Assembly: GCF_002135435.1 (NCBI RefSeq)
Contig: NZ_NEGK01000004.1
Coordinates: 186,001-250,000 of the forward strand
Direction of reading: 5' to 3'
Length of the DNA: 64,000 bases
Source: Acinetobacter sp. ANC 3813
Lineage (GTDB): Bacteria > Pseudomonadota > Gammaproteobacteria > Pseudomonadales > Moraxellaceae
Shown here one piece after another: positions 8,905 through 19,454 of this stretch. The notes below the pieces were generated by a model. It did no database searches. It saw nothing but the letters and a program-made list of their open reading frames with translations, and had not been told where the DNA came from. Position numbers and translations under genes: made by a program. Positions within the stretch are counted from its first letter, which is position 1. Every line of letters begins with the position of its first letter.

Positions 8905-10977
8905 TTACTCTGGAAGTTTAAAGTCAGATACAGATTCACGTAATGATTCGGCCATGTTTGCCAATTCAGATACCGAACGTGCCGTATCAAAGGTTGCAGT
9001 TGTCGTTTGCGAAGTAATTTCCTGTACGACGTTCATCGTTGTTGCAATATGGCCCGCAGAAGCAGACTGCAATTTTGCAGCATCAGAAATGTTCGCAATC
9101 AGTTTTGCCAAGCTGCCTGATACGTTTTGAATCTCATCCAGTGCCACACCGGCATCCTTAGACAAGTTCGCACCGCGTACAACTTCCGAAGTGGTTTGTT
9201 CCATGGAAATAACCGCTTCGTTGGTATCGGTCTGAATGGTTTTCACCAAGCCTTCGATCTGTTTCGTTGCAGACGCTGAACGTTCCGCAAGACGCTGTAC
9301 CTCATCCGCTACCACGGCGAAACCACGGCCTGCTTCACCTGCCATAGACGCCTGAATCGCAGCGTTCAAGGCCAAGATGTTCGTTTGGTCGGCAATATCG
9401 TTAATCAAGGCTACGATGTTACCAATCTCTTGCGATGATTCACCCAGACGTTTAATACGCTTCGATGTTTCCTGAATCTGTTCACGAATCGTGTCCATAC
9501 CTTCAATCGAACGGTTTACAACTTGCGCGCCATTGGCAGCAATTTGTACTGAACGTTCCGCAACCACAGCAGACTCATCAGCGTTGGCAGATACTTGGTC
9601 AATAGACACTGCCATTTCGTTAATTGCGGCAGATGCGCCTGCAATTTCCTGCGCCTGATGCTCAGATGCTTCAGCAAGCTGGTTGGTAATGCCCTGTGTA
9701 TTTGCCGTATATTGTGCAACTTCCTGAGAAGTTTCGGTAATACGAGATACAAGGTCACGCAGCTGGTCAATCGCGAAGTTAATCGAGTCGGCAATTGCGC
9801 CCGTAAAATCTTCAGATACCGTTGCATATGAACGCAAGTCACCGTCTGCTAAGTCGGCGATCTCATCGAGAAGACGTAAAATTGCGTTCTGGTTACGGTC
9901 ATACTCTTCTTGTAAACGAGTTACACGCTGTTTATCAGAAAGGCCGCGCAGTGCAAGTAAGCGGAATACGCAGATCAAGAAGCCGACTAAGCAAAGCAGC
10001 AAGAACAGTGCAGGAATCGCAATCGCCCAGTTTGAACCGCTGGACAGCTTGTTCAAGTTAGTCAACAGTTCATCTGACTGTGCAAAAATCGATGCAGATG
10101 CTTGACGTACTTTTACAATTTGCGTTGAGTTTTTCAGAATGGTTGCAGATGCAGATTTCAATACATCGTCATATTCAGATTTAATGCCCGCTAGAGACTC
10201 ACGCAGCGCTTCATCAGAAATACGTTCTACACCCAACTCTGCACTGCCGTTCAGCTGTGCATTCAGGTATGAACCGAAAGTTTCTGTATCGGCACTGAAG
10301 TCATCCGCAGATTCACGAGAGCTTTCATTACCTGTCAAAACCGAACTGATTGAACGCAAGATACGTTCCGCAATGAACACTTGGTTCTTCGCAATAACCA
10401 CCTGGTTTGACGGCATGTTTTGACGCGCCATTTGGTCAACCATCAAGTTGTATTCAGCCTGAATACCTGGAATGGTTTCACCAATCGCAATGTTCGTGTC
10501 ATACAGCTTGTTAATGATTTTTTGCTGTGAAGAAATCAGCGTAATGCTGTCAGATACTTGCTTCCACTGCGCTTCAACAGATTTTAAAGCCTGTGTAGAT
10601 GCATGCGTATCTTTTACAACTTCTAAGTTTTCTGCAAAAGAAGTTTGCGACTCAGCCAATTTCTTGATGGATTCAGGCGTACCCGATGCTGTCGCTTCAG
10701 TCGCTTGACGTGAAATCGTTTGAGATAGTAAACGCAATTCACCTAGGCTTCGTGTTAATTCATTGTTGCGAGGAACGCTGTAGAATAAATATAGCAAGAT
10801 GAAAATTGCTACAAATAAACAGAAGGCTGCACCCAAGATCAAAGGCTTAGACTTTTCACTGTCACCAAATACACGCGATAACTGTTCTGTTTGTGATTGA
10901 AACTTGGCTATTAAAGCATTTCCGCCTTTACGGCCAGCGCCTTCGCCCGTATTTTTCTTCTTAAGTTTAAAGCCCAT
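8905..10977 (-). CDS. pilJ: Twitching-motility methyl-accepting chemoreceptor PilJ
   Basis: A 690-residue inner-membrane chemoreceptor that feeds the ChpA kinase. A basic N-terminus precedes membrane segment 1 (about 46-68). A large, mostly helical periplasmic sensor region (about 70-315) follows, then membrane segment 2 (about 318-342) and a long cytoplasmic coiled coil. The highly conserved signalling tip is present ([14 protein letters not shown], then [11 protein letters not shown]). The protein ends without a CheR-tethering pentapeptide. It sits between pilI and chpA, as in other Pil-Chp operons. In Pseudomonas PilJ senses pilus retraction and surface contact. Confidence 0.95.
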   Translation of the reverse strand: MGFKLKKKNTGEGAGRKGGNALIAKFQSQTEQLSRVFGDSEKSKPLILGAAFCLFVAIFILLYLFYSVPRNNELTRSLGELRLLSQTISRQATEATASGTPESIKKLAESQTSFAENLEVVKDTHASTQALKSVEAQWKQVSDSITLISSQQKIINKLYDTNIAIGETIPGIQAEYNLMVDQMARQNMPSNQVVIAKNQVFIAERILRSISSVLTGNESSRESADDFSADTETFGSYLNAQLNGSAELGVERISDEALRESLAGIKSEYDDVLKSASATILKNSTQIVKVRQASASIFAQSDELLTNLNKLSSGSNWAIAIPALFLLLCLVGFLICVFRLLALRGLSDKQRVTRLQEEYDRNQNAILRLLDEIADLADGDLRSYATVSEDFTGAIADSINFAIDQLRDLVSRITETSQEVAQYTANTQGITNQLAEASEHQAQEIAGASAAINEMAVSIDQVSANADESAVVAERSVQIAANGAQVVNRSIEGMDTIREQIQETSKRIKRLGESSQEIGNIVALINDIADQTNILALNAAIQASMAGEAGRGFAVVADEVQRLAERSASATKQIEGLVKTIQTDTNEAVISMEQTTSEVVRGANLSKDAGVALDEIQNVSGSLAKLIANISDAAKLQSASAGHIATTMNVVQEITSQTTTATFDTARSVSELANMAESLRESVSDFKLPE

Positions 10978-11020
10978 GCAGCTTCTCCCCGTTTTCGGCC
11001 TACCTGTTTAGGTGCGACAA

Positions 11021-11557
11021 TTAATTTATAAATTTTATTGATGCGTTCATATATTTAGGATTTTGCATCAAGCTGCTGAATAAGAAGACATGCCACTGCT
11101 GATTGTGCTGGTGAAAATACCCTTTGCAATATTCTTGCAAATTGCTGTCTAACTCAGTGCCTGCAGAAAAGTAACTTTTCTTATTAAAATGCTGGATCCC
11201 CAAAACCTGATCAACGACTAAACCGACATAATGGTCATTATGACTGATGCACAATACTTTTTGAGTTGGTGAGTAGGTGCTTCTCCGTCCTGTAATGTAC
11301 TGCGCCAAATCTGACACAGACAGCAGGCGTCCCCGGATATTCGCCAGGCCCTGCACCCAAGACTGCGTATTCGGCACCGGTGTACATTTTGGCGGATAGA
11401 TTACCTCAGAAACTTCACCTAAAGGGGCAACAAAATATTGCCCCATCATCTCAAAAGCAATGCCTGACCATCGGTTTACTTCATTTTCAGTCGAAACGTA
11501 GTTTTTGTTGCCACGTTTTGCTATTCGAAGTAATTCGATAAATCCATTTGCTGCCAT
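11021..11557 (-). CDS. pilI: CheW-like adaptor PilI
   Basis: A 178-residue CheW-domain protein that should couple PilJ to ChpA in the cytoplasm. Recognisable CheW elements are W-V-Q-G-L-A-N-I-R-G-R-L-L-S-V-S-D-L and H-N-D-H-Y-V-G-L-V-V-D-Q-V-L-G. It follows pilH with a 6-base gap and precedes pilJ, the standard order. Confidence 0.93.
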   Translation of the reverse strand: MAANGFIELLRIAKRGNKNYVSTENEVNRWSGIAFEMMGQYFVAPLGEVSEVIYPPKCTPVPNTQSWVQGLANIRGRLLSVSDLAQYITGRRSTYSPTQKVLCISHNDHYVGLVVDQVLGIQHFNKKSYFSAGTELDSNLQEYCKGYFHQHNQQWHVFLFSSLMQNPKYMNASIKFIN

Positions 11558-11563
11558 AGAGTT

Positions 11564-11932
11564 TTACTCTGCATTGAGGTGGTGTTTAATCACATCAATT
11601 AATTGTTTTTCATCAACAGGTTTAGTCAAATAATCAGAAGCGCCTTGGCGTTTGCCCCAAACACGGTCCGTTGCCTGATCTTTTGTGCTGACAATGACGA
11701 TTGGAATGTGTTTCGTGGTTGCGCCGCGCGAAATTTGGCGTGTTGCCTGAAAGCCATTTACACCTGGCATAACAACATCCATCAGTACTAAATCTGGCAA
11801 CTCTGCTTCCGCCATCGTCACACCGTCTGCGCCATTTGAAGCTTCAATCACTTCAAAGCCGTGCTTTCCGAGAATTTCCTTAAAACGGAAAGTTTCAGTC
11901 GGTGAATCGTCCACGATTAAAATACGTGCCAT
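11564..11932 (-). CDS. pilH: Twitching-motility response regulator PilH
   Basis: A 122-residue stand-alone receiver domain. Acidic pocket Asp8-Asp9, phospho-acceptor Asp52 in L-M-D-V-V-M-P, and the conserved Lys104 in L-T-K-P are all present; there is no output domain. In Pseudomonas PilH influences pilus retraction and acts as a phosphate sink. It lies between pilG and pilI. Confidence 0.95.
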   Translation of the reverse strand: MARILIVDDSPTETFRFKEILGKHGFEVIEASNGADGVTMAEAELPDLVLMDVVMPGVNGFQATRQISRGATTKHIPIVIVSTKDQATDRVWGKRQGASDYLTKPVDEKQLIDVIKHHLNAE

Positions 11933-11959
11933 TCCATTCCCCCAAAAAATAAATCTTAA

Positions 11960-12343
11960 TTATACAGTTACATGATTACGGATAGCGTTCAGCAATTCGT
12001 CCTTGCTGAATGGTTTTGTTAAATACTCGTCTGAGCCAACAACACGTCCTTTTGCTTGATCAAACAAGCCATCCTTACTGGAAAGCATGACGACAGGGAT
12101 ATTTTGATAGTTTTGCGAATTTTTGATTAATGCGCAGGTTTGATAGCCGTCTAAACGCGGCATCATAATATCGACAAAAACGATATCAGGATTTGCTTCG
12201 GCAATTTTTGACAATGCTTCAAAACCGTCAACTGCAGTTACAACTTCACAGCCTTCACGCTGCAATAAAGTTTCTGCTGTACGGCGGATGGTTTTTGAAT
12301 CATCAATCACCATGACTTTTAAATTTTGGAATTTTTCGTCCAT
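11960..12343 (-). CDS. pilG: Twitching-motility response regulator PilG
   Basis: A 127-residue CheY-like receiver. Asp14-Asp15, phospho-acceptor Asp58 in V-D-I-M-M-P and Lys110 in L-T-K-P-F are intact. It is the first gene of the six-gene minus-strand Pil-Chp operon and is thought to promote pilus extension downstream of ChpA. The operon promoter should lie in the roughly 280-base AT-rich stretch before it (12344-12622), shared with the divergent gene at 12623. Confidence 0.95.
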   Translation of the reverse strand: MDEKFQNLKVMVIDDSKTIRRTAETLLQREGCEVVTAVDGFEALSKIAEANPDIVFVDIMMPRLDGYQTCALIKNSQNYQNIPVVMLSSKDGLFDQAKGRVVGSDEYLTKPFSKDELLNAIRNHVTV

Positions 12344-12622
12344 CAGTATGACCCTACCATTTTATATGCACTTGCTAATTTTATTAGCCGCTATATTTTT
12401 ACAAGTTATTAACATTTTTAACATATATTTACTTGCGTTTTCAATGAAGATTTTCAGATAAATTGCACAGTAAACCCCAATAACAACAACCTATTCACAC
12501 TTTTAAATGACTGGATATTTTTTTTTATCTGAGAATAGTTTTTAATTCTAAATTTTAAGTCTAATATAACATTTTATTACTTTAAAATAAGTAATTTAGT
12601 CAACTTCAAACTGGGGAGTCCA

Positions 12623-13270
12623 ATGTTGAGTCAGTTTAAGCATAGACTTACCCTCATTACAGATAAAAGCATGCTTAAAAAAATTATTTTAATTGCTTGC
12701 CTAACGTCGCAGGCCATTTTCGCAGCCGCTCCAGCTTCCCAGCAGCATAAAGCGGTGTGGTACCGCTATTATGACAGCAAAGGTGTAGCCAATATCAGCA
12801 CAAATGTGACGCCAAACCATATTCGGCACGGATATGAAGCGCTGGATCAAAATATGCAAGTGATTAAGCGCAATAATCCTTATAATGCAGAAGCTGACAT
12901 TAAGCAAGCGCCGCAGCGGGCTGTTCAGGCGAGGCAGCGCGATGCTGACAATAAGCTCAAACGCGCTTATGGAAGCAGTGCTACAGCCTCGCAAAAAAAG
13001 AAGGATGCGCTGACAGTCATCAATAAACAGCTGGTTTTTCAGCAAGACCAGTTGAAACAGCTGCAAAATGACCGTATTTTATTTGTCCGCCAAGAACGGG
13101 AACATTTCCGCAAAGGTGAAACTGTGCCTGCGCAGTTAAAAACAACGCTTACGAATAATCAAAAAAATATCGTAGCAAAAAAAGAATATATTCAATCTTT
13201 ACAAACGAGCTATCGAAATACTGCAGCAGAATACGACAGAATTATTACGCGCTTAAAAGCCTTGGAATAA
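12623..13270 (+). CDS. Secreted DUF4124-like protein with C-terminal coiled coil
   Basis: A 215-residue protein of unknown function. After a signal-type hydrophobic stretch ending A-I-F-A-A-A there is a DUF4124-like module (W-Y-R-Y-Y-D-S-K-G-V-A-N-I-S, then Y-E-A-L-D), and a Gln/Lys-rich C-terminal half that should form a coiled coil. Two starts are possible: 12623, with a strong GGGGAG Shine-Dalgarno, and 12671, which would give a textbook signal peptide (M-L-K-K-I-I-L-I-A-C-L) but has a poor ribosome site. I keep 12623. It lies 48 bases before the RND adaptor gene and may be co-transcribed with it. Confidence 0.7.
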   Translation: MLSQFKHRLTLITDKSMLKKIILIACLTSQAIFAAAPASQQHKAVWYRYYDSKGVANISTNVTPNHIRHGYEALDQNMQVIKRNNPYNAEADIKQAPQRAVQARQRDADNKLKRAYGSSATASQKKKDALTVINKQLVFQQDQLKQLQNDRILFVRQEREHFRKGETVPAQLKTTLTNNQKNIVAKKEYIQSLQTSYRNTAAEYDRIITRLKALE

Positions 13271-13318
13271 ATCTCTTGTTTCAAACGTTATGGTTGACAG
13301 CTGAAAAAAAGGACGACT

Positions 13319-14446
13319 ATGCGATCAGCACAGCTTATTACTCAATTTTACGGGAAGCATTCTGCCCTTTTTTTTAAAACTGGCATACTTTGCCTCAGCA
13401 TCGCGCTTACAGCCTGTCAAAAAAATGAAACCGCCCCGCCTGCCGATATTCCAAAAAAAATTGAACTTATTCAGCAAGATTTAGTTGCTGTTCAGCAAGG
13501 CTCCGTCATAAGCAAAACGGACTTTACTGGGACAATCCGCGCAGTCAATCAAAGCAGTATACAGGCCCAAGTCACAGCAACAGCCACATCGGTCAACGCC
13601 CAAGTAGGGCAATCCATTGCTAAAGGCCAAGTCTTAGTCCGCTTAAACAATCAGGACAATGCGGCCCGTCTTACCCAGTCTCAAGCCAATCTTGCATCTG
13701 CTCAAGCGCAGGCCAATCAGGCGAAGCTGATGATGCAGCGCAAGCAGCGCTTATTGAATCAAGGCTTTATTTCTAAAGTTGAGTTTGAACAAAGCAAAGT
13801 GGACTATCAGGCGCAGCTGGAAAATGTCAATGCGCAGCAGTCCAGCGTAGATATCGCGCGTAAAGCTGATCAGGATGGTACGATTTATAGTCCAATTAAC
13901 GGTATAATTACCAAACGCCAGGTCGAACCAGGGCAAACTGTCGCCGCTGGCACAACGCTGTTTGAAATTGTTGATCCAAATCATTTGGAAATTCAGGCTC
14001 AGCTGCCAAGCGACCTGCAGTCTGCATTAAAAGTGGGGCAAAAAATTGAATACAGCATTCAGGGCAACTCCTATAAGCTGACTGCCACGCTGTCACGGAT
14101 TTCACCGATTGCCGACCCAGCAAGCCGCCAGATTGAGTTTTTTGCGCAGCCCTCTCAAAACATTAATTCTTTAAGCATCGGCGCTTTTGTTGAAGGCGCG
14201 ATTTTAGGCTCAAATTCTGTTTCTGGACAGATTATTCCGCTCGATACCATTCAAAATCTGCAGGCCAAACCCTATGTTTGGGTCATTCGCCAGCACAAAA
14301 TTATCCGTGCAGACATTAGCGTTTTAGAACAGCGCTACAGTGACAATAGCGCTGTGGTCCAAGGCTTGGAAAACAGCGATCTGATCAGCCGCGTTAAATT
14401 TACCGAAGATGATATTCATAAAGAAATCAGCATCAATAAAGAATAA
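13319..14446 (+). CDS. RND efflux periplasmic adaptor lipoprotein
   Basis: A 375-residue membrane fusion protein of the HlyD/AcrA class. A hydrophobic leader ends with a lipobox-like L-T-A-C, so it is probably lipid-anchored in the inner membrane. The split lipoyl domain (V-N-A-Q-V-G-Q-S-I-A-K-G-Q-V-L-V-R-L, later V-E-P-G-Q-T-V-A-A-G) flanks an Ala/Gln-rich coiled-coil hairpin; beta-barrel and membrane-proximal domains follow. It is 22 bases upstream of the pump gene. No outer-membrane channel gene accompanies it, so it presumably uses a TolC/OprM-type protein encoded elsewhere. Substrate unknown. Confidence 0.92.
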   Translation: MRSAQLITQFYGKHSALFFKTGILCLSIALTACQKNETAPPADIPKKIELIQQDLVAVQQGSVISKTDFTGTIRAVNQSSIQAQVTATATSVNAQVGQSIAKGQVLVRLNNQDNAARLTQSQANLASAQAQANQAKLMMQRKQRLLNQGFISKVEFEQSKVDYQAQLENVNAQQSSVDIARKADQDGTIYSPINGIITKRQVEPGQTVAAGTTLFEIVDPNHLEIQAQLPSDLQSALKVGQKIEYSIQGNSYKLTATLSRISPIADPASRQIEFFAQPSQNINSLSIGAFVEGAILGSNSVSGQIIPLDTIQNLQAKPYVWVIRQHKIIRADISVLEQRYSDNSAVVQGLENSDLISRVKFTEDDIHKEISINKE

Positions 14447-14468
14447 ATAAAAAAGCAGGATAGCGGTT

Positions 14469-17400
14469 ATGTGGTTTACCCGAATTAGCGTCAAGTACCC
14501 CGTTTTCACCATCATGATGATGTTCTGCTTGATGGTGCTCGGCTTGGCCTCTTGGCAGCGCATGGGTGTGGAAGAATTTCCGGATGTCGACTTCCCCTTC
14601 GTGGTGATTTACACCAACTATCCTGGTGCATCCCCTGAATCTGTAGAATCTGAAATTACCAAAAAAATGGAAGATCAGATCAATACCATTTCAGGTTTAA
14701 AACAAGTCATTTCCCAATCAAGTGAAGGCCTGTCTACGATTATTGCTGAGTTTAATCTGGATGTCCCTTCCTCTGTCGCGGCCCAAGACATCCGTGACAA
14801 AATCGCGCCTGTCAGCGCACAGTTTCGTGATGAAATTGATGACCCGATTGTAGAGCGCTATGACCCGACCGCCAGTGCTGTCATGTCGATTGTGTTTGAA
14901 TCCAAAACCATGGATTTGCGTGATTTAAGCTCATACTTGGACCAGCGTATTATTCCTCAGCTGCGTACAGTTTCCGGTGTCGGTACGGTCAACCTTTTAG
15001 GGGATGCGCAGCGCCAGATCCGCATTCAGGTGGATTCAAAAAAGCTGCAAAGCTTTGGAATTGGCATTGATCAAGTTTTAAACACGCTAAAAGCAGAAAA
15101 TATTGAAGTGCCTGGCGGTACCCTGAAGCAGTCAACGTCTGAATTGGTGGTGGAAATTAAATCGCGGGTCATCCATCCGCAGGCTTTTGGCGATTTGGTG
15201 GTTGCCAATAAAAACGGCGCGCCCATCTTCCTGAAACAAATCGCTAAAGTTGAAGACAGCCAAGCAGAAATGGAATCCAGCGCCTTCCTGAATGGCAAAG
15301 CAGCAGTTGCTGTGGATATTCTGCGCAGTTCAGATTCCAATGTCATTAAAGTCACGGACAATACCCGTAAAACACTGGAAGAGATTAAAACTCAGCTGCC
15401 GAAAGGCACGACAGCAGAAATCGCGGTGGATTCATCCAAAGGCATCCGAGGCAGTATCAAAGATGTTGCCCGCACCATTATTGAAGGCGCCATTTTAGCC
15501 ATTTTGATTGTCTTGCTGTTTCTAGGCTCTTTCCGTTCGACTGCAATTACCGGCATAACGCTGCCTATTGCCCTACTGGGAACATTGACTTTTATTTGGG
15601 CTTTTGGCTTTACCATCAATATGATGACGCTGCTGGCGCTATCGCTGAGTATTGGCCTGCTGATCGATGATGCCATTGTCGTGCGGGAAAATATTGTCCG
15701 CCATGCCGATATGGGCAAAGACCATGTTACGGCGGCACTCGACGGCACCAAGGAAATTGGCCTAGCCGTGTTGGCCACAACTCTGACCATTGTTGCTGTA
15801 TTTTTGCCTGTCGCTTTTATGGGCGGTATTATCGGACGCTTTTTCTACCAATTTGGCGTAACAGTCAGTACGGCGGTTCTCATTTCAATGTTTGTCAGCT
15901 TTACGCTGGATCCAATGCTGTCCGCGCATTGGGCCGAAAAGAAAGATCCAAATAAAAAGCCAGGCGCAATCAAACGCTTCCTAAACTGGATTTCGGACAA
16001 ACTGGATAATCTCAGCCACGTGTATGAAAAACTGCTGAAATTGGCGCTGCGCTTCCGATTCATCACCATTTTAATTGCTGTAGCTTCACTGTTTGGCGCA
16101 TTGGGTTTATCTAAGCTGATTGGTACAGAATTCGTGCCTGTGCCGGATAAAGGTGAAATCCGCATCAAATTTGAAACCCCTGTCGATGCAACCTTGGAAT
16201 ATTCACAGGCTAAGCTGAAACAGGTCGATGCGATCATCCGCCAGCACCCAGAAGTCAAAGCCACCTATGGCGCGATTAACAGCGTTTCCGACCGCGGTAA
16301 AAATCATGTCAGCATCCGTATTACTGTGACACCGCGAGCTGAGCGCAAAGAAACTTTAACCGACTTAAACAATCAATTCCGCAGCAGGTTGCAATCAGTT
16401 GCTGGCATTACTGTCACTTCTGTAGCATCGGCAGATGAAACTGTCTCTGGCGGTCAAAAGCCTGTCATGATTTCCATTAAAGGCCCTGACCTGAATGAGC
16501 TGCAGAAAATTTCTGACCGCTTTATGGCTGAAATATCCAAGGTAAACGGCATTGTCGATTTGGAAAGTTCGCTTAAGCAGCCCAAACCCACATTGGGCGT
16601 ACATATTAATCGTGTGCTGGCCAGCGACTTAGGGCTGTCAGTCAATCAAATTGCAAATGTGGTACGCCCACTGATTGCGGGTGATAACATCACCACGTGG
16701 AAAGATGACAAAGGCGAAACCTACGATGTGAATCTGCGTTTAAATGAAGACCGCCGCAGACTGCCAAGTGATGTGCAGAACATGTATATCACTTCGCAAA
16801 AAACCGATGCCAATGGTTTGCCAATCTTAGTGCCTTTAGCCTCTGTCGCCAGTTTTGAAGAGACTTTAGGCGCTTCGCAAATTAACCGCCGTGACCTTGC
16901 GCGCGAGGTTTTAGTTGAGGCCAATACCGCAGGCCGTCCCGCGGGCGATATCGGCGCAGATATTAAAAAGATCGAAGATAATTTTGAACTGCCAGCCGGC
17001 TATTACTTTGTCACCCAAGGTTCAAACAAAGACATGGCGGAATCAGCAGGCTATGCTTTAACCGCCATCACCCTTTCAATTGTGTTTATCTATATTGTGC
17101 TCGGTTCTCAGTTCAATAGTTTTATCCATCCTGCAGCGATTATGGCTTCTTTGCCGCTATCACTGATTGGCGTGTTTCTAGCCTTATTCCTATTCAATTC
17201 CACCATGAATTTATTCTCCATTATCGGGATTATCATGCTGATGGGGCTGGTCACCAAGAACGCAATTTTGCTGATTGATTTCATCAAAAAATCAATGGAT
17301 CAAGGCATCTCCAGATATGACTCCATCATTGCTGCAGGCAAGACACGGCTGCGTCCAATCTTAATGACCACCAGCGCGATGGTGATGGGCATGGTCCCGC

Positions 17401-17573
17401 TTGCACTTGGCTTAGGTGAAGGCGGCGAGCAAAGTGCGCCGATGGCGCATGCGGTGATTGGCGGGGTGATTACCTCCACCCTGCTGACCCTGGTGGTCGT
17501 GCCGGTGATTTTTACCTACTTAGATGACTTGAAAAATTTCATGATGCGTCAGGCCAAAAAAATCCTGTTATAA
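14469..17573 (+). CDS. RND efflux pump, inner-membrane permease
   Basis: A 1034-residue hydrophobe/amphiphile efflux (AcrB-type) transporter. Length and two-fold layout are standard: a single N-terminal membrane helix, a large periplasmic loop, a bundle around 335-540, a second loop and a C-terminal bundle. The proton-relay Asp pair is present in S-I-G-L-L-I-D-D-A-I-V-V, and the partner Lys in V-T-K-N-A-I-L-L-I-D-F. It forms an operon with the lipoprotein adaptor and is followed by a strong terminator. I do not recognise it as one of the named Acinetobacter pumps (AdeB, AdeG, AdeJ), so no symbol is given. Confidence 0.93.
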   Translation: MWFTRISVKYPVFTIMMMFCLMVLGLASWQRMGVEEFPDVDFPFVVIYTNYPGASPESVESEITKKMEDQINTISGLKQVISQSSEGLSTIIAEFNLDVPSSVAAQDIRDKIAPVSAQFRDEIDDPIVERYDPTASAVMSIVFESKTMDLRDLSSYLDQRIIPQLRTVSGVGTVNLLGDAQRQIRIQVDSKKLQSFGIGIDQVLNTLKAENIEVPGGTLKQSTSELVVEIKSRVIHPQAFGDLVVANKNGAPIFLKQIAKVEDSQAEMESSAFLNGKAAVAVDILRSSDSNVIKVTDNTRKTLEEIKTQLPKGTTAEIAVDSSKGIRGSIKDVARTIIEGAILAILIVLLFLGSFRSTAITGITLPIALLGTLTFIWAFGFTINMMTLLALSLSIGLLIDDAIVVRENIVRHADMGKDHVTAALDGTKEIGLAVLATTLTIVAVFLPVAFMGGIIGRFFYQFGVTVSTAVLISMFVSFTLDPMLSAHWAEKKDPNKKPGAIKRFLNWISDKLDNLSHVYEKLLKLALRFRFITILIAVASLFGALGLSKLIGTEFVPVPDKGEIRIKFETPVDATLEYSQAKLKQVDAIIRQHPEVKATYGAINSVSDRGKNHVSIRITVTPRAERKETLTDLNNQFRSRLQSVAGITVTSVASADETVSGGQKPVMISIKGPDLNELQKISDRFMAEISKVNGIVDLESSLKQPKPTLGVHINRVLASDLGLSVNQIANVVRPLIAGDNITTWKDDKGETYDVNLRLNEDRRRLPSDVQNMYITSQKTDANGLPILVPLASVASFEETLGASQINRRDLAREVLVEANTAGRPAGDIGADIKKIEDNFELPAGYYFVTQGSNKDMAESAGYALTAITLSIVFIYIVLGSQFNSFIHPAAIMASLPLSLIGVFLALFLFNSTMNLFSIIGIIMLMGLVTKNAILLIDFIKKSMDQGISRYDSIIAAGKTRLRPILMTTSAMVMGMVPLALGLGEGGEQSAPMAHAVIGGVITSTLLTLVVVPVIFTYLDDLKNFMMRQAKKILL

Positions 17574-17597
17574 TTTTTCATCATTTTAAACAGCAAT

Positions 17598-17631
17598 GAG
17601 GTGACATTCCCAAATGTTCACCTCTTTTTTT
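17598..17631 (+). terminator. Terminator of the RND operon
   Basis: GAGGTGACATT pairs with AATGTTCACCTC (one bulge) and is followed by seven T residues, 25 bases after the pump stop. An in-frame GTG (17601) that would extend proS lies inside this hairpin, which argues against that start. Confidence 0.88.
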
Positions 17632-17678
17632 ATTGTATACTCTCTGCTTTAACGCTTAATTTTCTTAGGACAGTTTCC

Positions 17679-19394
17679 ATGCGCGCGAGTCGCTTTTTAT
17701 TTGCAACGTTGAGAGAAACCCCAAACGATGCTGAAGTTATTTCACATCAGCTAATGCTTCGTGCAGGGATGATTCGTAAATTGGCTTCAGGTTTATATTC
17801 TTGGCTGCCGATGGGCGTTCGCGTATTAAATAAAGTTGAAGCGATTGTACGCGAAGAAATGGACCGCGCTGGCTCTCTGCAAGTATTGATGCCTGTTACT
17901 CAGCCTGCGTCTCTTTGGGAAGAATCTGGCCGTTATGTTCAATACGGCCCTGAACTGTTACGCTTTAAAGACCGTCACAATAATGACTTTGTGCTTGGCC
18001 CAACGCACGAAGAAGTGATCACTGACCTTGCCCGCAATGAGTTAAAAAGCTACAAGCAATTGCCTGCAAACTTCTATCAAGTTCAAACCAAATTCCGTGA
18101 CGAAATCCGTCCGCGTTTTGGTGTGATGCGTTCACGCGAATTTGTGATGAAAGATGCTTACTCATTTCATGCTGACCAAGCGTCACTGCAAGAAACCTAC
18201 GACAATATGTATGAAGCATATTGCAAAATCTTTACACGTCTAGGCCTTAACTTCCGCCCTGTACAGGCAGATACGGGTTCAATTGGCGGTTCAGGTTCGC
18301 ATGAATTCCACGTATTGGCTTCAAGCGGTGAAGATGATATCGCCTTCTCTACAGAGTCAGACTACGCAGCCAACGTTGAAATGGCTGAAGCTGTCCTTGT
18401 TGGCGAACGTGCAGCTCCTGCTAAAGCGCTTGAAATTGTCGATACGCCAAATCAAAAAACCATTGCTGATGTGTCTGAATTTTTAAAGTCAGATCCAGCG
18501 CAATCCGTTAAAGCACTTTTGGTTCAAGGTGTAGCTGAAGAAGGAAAAGCAGCACCCGTTGTTGCATTATTCCTTCGTGGTGATCACGAACTGAATGAAA
18601 TTAAGGCTGAAAAACACCCACTGATTGCTGCTCCACTAACTTTTGCAACTGAAGCGCAATTGGCTGACTTAGATCTTACAGCTGGCTTCTGCGGCCCGCA
18701 AGGTTTAGTTGAAAAAGGCTTAACGGTGATTATTGACCGTGCAGCTTCTGTTCTTTCTGACTTTGTTGCTGGTGCAAACCAAGTAGATAAACACGCAGTT
18801 GGCGTGAACTGGGAACGTGATGCGCAATTCACAGAAGTATATGACCTGCGCAATGTTGTTGAAGGCGATCCATCTCCAGACGGCAAAGGCACAATATTAA
18901 TTAAACGCGGTATTGAAGTCGGCCATATTTTCCAATTGGGCAAAAAGTATTCTGAAGCGCTAGGCTGTAAAGTGCTTGGCGAAGACGGCAAACCAATGGT
19001 TGTGACCATGGGATGCTACGGCATCGGTGTAACTCGTGTGGTTGCTTCTGCAATTGAACAAAACTTTGATGATAAAGGCATTATTTGGCCTGCAGCTATT
19101 GCACCTTTTGAAGTTGCGATTGTGCCAATGAATGCGCATAAATCACCACGCACTTTAGAAGCAGCTGAAGCGCTATATGCTGAATTATCTGCAGCTGGCT
19201 ATGATGTACTGCTTGATGACCGCAACGAACGCCCAGGGGTTAAATTCTCTGACCTTGAATTAACAGGTATTCCGCACCGTATTGTCATTGGTGAAAAAGG
19301 TTTGGATGCGGGCACTTTTGAATACAAAGGCCGCCGCGATGCGGAATCTGTGAATATTTCTAAAGAAGAATTATTGGCTAAAATCGCAAAATAA
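17679..19394 (+). CDS. proS: Prolyl-tRNA synthetase
   Basis: A 571-residue bacterial-type class II prolyl-tRNA synthetase that charges tRNA-Pro in the cytoplasm. Class II motifs are visible: [17 protein letters not shown] near the N-terminus, the T-H-E-E region with [17 protein letters not shown] motif 2, and G-C-Y-G-I-G-V-T-R. The YbaK-type editing domain is inserted between motifs 2 and 3 (about 225-405), and the anticodon-binding domain is C-terminal. Start ATG 17679 has AGGA 8 bases upstream and the conserved M-R-A-S-R-F beginning. It sits between terminators as a single unit. Confidence 0.97.
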   Translation: MRASRFLFATLRETPNDAEVISHQLMLRAGMIRKLASGLYSWLPMGVRVLNKVEAIVREEMDRAGSLQVLMPVTQPASLWEESGRYVQYGPELLRFKDRHNNDFVLGPTHEEVITDLARNELKSYKQLPANFYQVQTKFRDEIRPRFGVMRSREFVMKDAYSFHADQASLQETYDNMYEAYCKIFTRLGLNFRPVQADTGSIGGSGSHEFHVLASSGEDDIAFSTESDYAANVEMAEAVLVGERAAPAKALEIVDTPNQKTIADVSEFLKSDPAQSVKALLVQGVAEEGKAAPVVALFLRGDHELNEIKAEKHPLIAAPLTFATEAQLADLDLTAGFCGPQGLVEKGLTVIIDRAASVLSDFVAGANQVDKHAVGVNWERDAQFTEVYDLRNVVEGDPSPDGKGTILIKRGIEVGHIFQLGKKYSEALGCKVLGEDGKPMVVTMGCYGIGVTRVVASAIEQNFDDKGIIWPAAIAPFEVAIVPMNAHKSPRTLEAAEALYAELSAAGYDVLLDDRNERPGVKFSDLELTGIPHRIVIGEKGLDAGTFEYKGRRDAESVNISKEELLAKIAK

Positions 19395-19407
19395 GTTTAG
19401 TCCATAT

Positions 19408-19436
19408 AAAAAATCCCGCTTGATGCGGGATTTTTT
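19408..19436. terminator. Bidirectional terminator, proS / secreted-protein operon
   Basis: A 12-base stem (AAAAAATCCCGC with GCGGGATTTTTT) and 5-base loop separates two convergent transcription units. Confidence 0.9.
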
Positions 19437-19454
19437 ATAACTTGAAAAAAGTGA

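Noticed and set aside
17601..17678. Upstream GTG extension of proS
   Set aside because: It lies inside the terminator hairpin of the RND operon, and the conserved ProS N-terminus begins at ATG 17679 with a good AGGA.
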